Positions 37,335-37,396 of a DNA stretch of 37,396 nt are shown here, one piece after another. Source of the DNA: a bacterium (GTDB lineage: Bacteria; SZUA-79; Acidulodesulfobacterales; Acidulodesulfobacteraceae); contig JAJYQS010000088.1 of NCBI GenBank assembly GCA_021794475.1, positions 1 through 37,396 on the forward strand, in the 5' to 3' direction. A program made the translations under genes and the position numbers. Position 1 is the first letter of the stretch. Every line of letters begins with the position of its first letter. Under the pieces are notes generated by a model that worked only from the letters and a program-made list of their open reading frames with translations, had not been told where the DNA came from and did no database searches.

Positions 37335-37396
37335 ATAAGTTATTCTGCTCTTAAAGAAGCTGGTCCTGATTATATAATTAACGATATTGAAGAAAT
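37335..37396 (+). pseudogene. possible HAD-hydrolase gene fragment at the window edge
   Basis: An open frame after a stop encodes SALKEAGPDYIINDIEE, similar to the C-terminus of phosphoglycolate-phosphatase-type HAD proteins. There is no start codon between the stop at 37332-37334 and this segment, so if real it is a truncated remnant or chromosomal flank. The frame is open at the window end. Confidence 0.25.

Overview
The window looks like most of a conjugative or mobilizable element (plasmid, or an integrative element in circular or integrated form) from an AT-rich Gram-negative bacterium. Support comes from lipoproteins with LxGC lipoboxes, a P-type (TrbB/TrbC/VirB3/VirB4) secretion locus, and two partition-type ParB proteins. 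The host cannot be named from sequence alone. The very low GC content and Proteobacteria-like transfer genes would fit a low-GC deltaproteobacterial-type lineage, but that is a guess.

Layout. (1) 1-5.6 kb, minus strand: a phage-like early/replication block with a C5 cytosine methyltransferase (cut by the window edge), an R2K-type ATP-grasp protein, a zinc-ribbon microprotein, a Dam-type adenine methyltransferase, three unknowns, a DnaC-like helicase loader, a winged-helix replication protein carrying internal DNA repeats, and two small HTH proteins. (2) 5.7-8.8 kb, plus strand: a CI-like regulator, a PD-(D/E)XK nuclease-like protein, a lipoprotein, a zinc-ribbon membrane protein and an MntA-type nucleotidyltransferase whose HepT partner is reduced to a stub. 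(3) 8.8-17.5 kb: a divergent XRE/S24-like repressor, then parA-parB1 followed directly by a type IV CRISPR-Cas module (DinG-like csf4, csf2, CRISPR array 1, csf5/cas6-like, a csf3-csf1 fusion, CRISPR array 2). (4) 17.5-23.3 kb: a second parB, a small relaxase, SSB, a ribbon-helix-helix protein next to an inverted-repeat element (candidate oriT), a short VirD4-like ATPase and a lipoprotein. (5) 23.3-26.8 kb, minus strand: a cargo operon with Fic, metallophosphoesterase, AbiEii-like nucleotidyltransferase and unknowns. (6) 26.8-27.7 kb: an AT-rich palindrome cluster and the inverted copy of the candidate oriT. (7) 27.7-37 kb: the transfer operon (TrbB, TopB/TraE, DUF192, TrbC, VirB3, ArdC-like antirestriction protein, VirB4), then a HicB-like gene and what looks like the 3' end of a tRNA-Arg gene.

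How it may work together. Three operons (parAB-csf, parB2-mob, transfer) start from promoters of the same design, with an 18-bp operator 5 bases after the -10 box, so one regulator probably governs partition, CRISPR, mobilization and secretion. The type IV module has no adaptation genes. One of its spacers (14449-14478) reads as a Cas12a (type V-A) CRISPR repeat, including the complete TCTAC...GTAGA hairpin. The element may therefore act against Cas12a immunity, by DNA targeting of a type V-A array or by making an RNA mimic of its repeat. Four unrelated accessory products (ArdC-like, Fic, AbiEii-like, the HepT stub) end in the same short C-terminal tail, of the form TPEPDAFSKDLxxRL...R, which could be a signal for delivery through the secretion system. 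Together these describe an element equipped to disarm a recipient cell as it enters; that is inference, while the sequence features behind it are directly visible.
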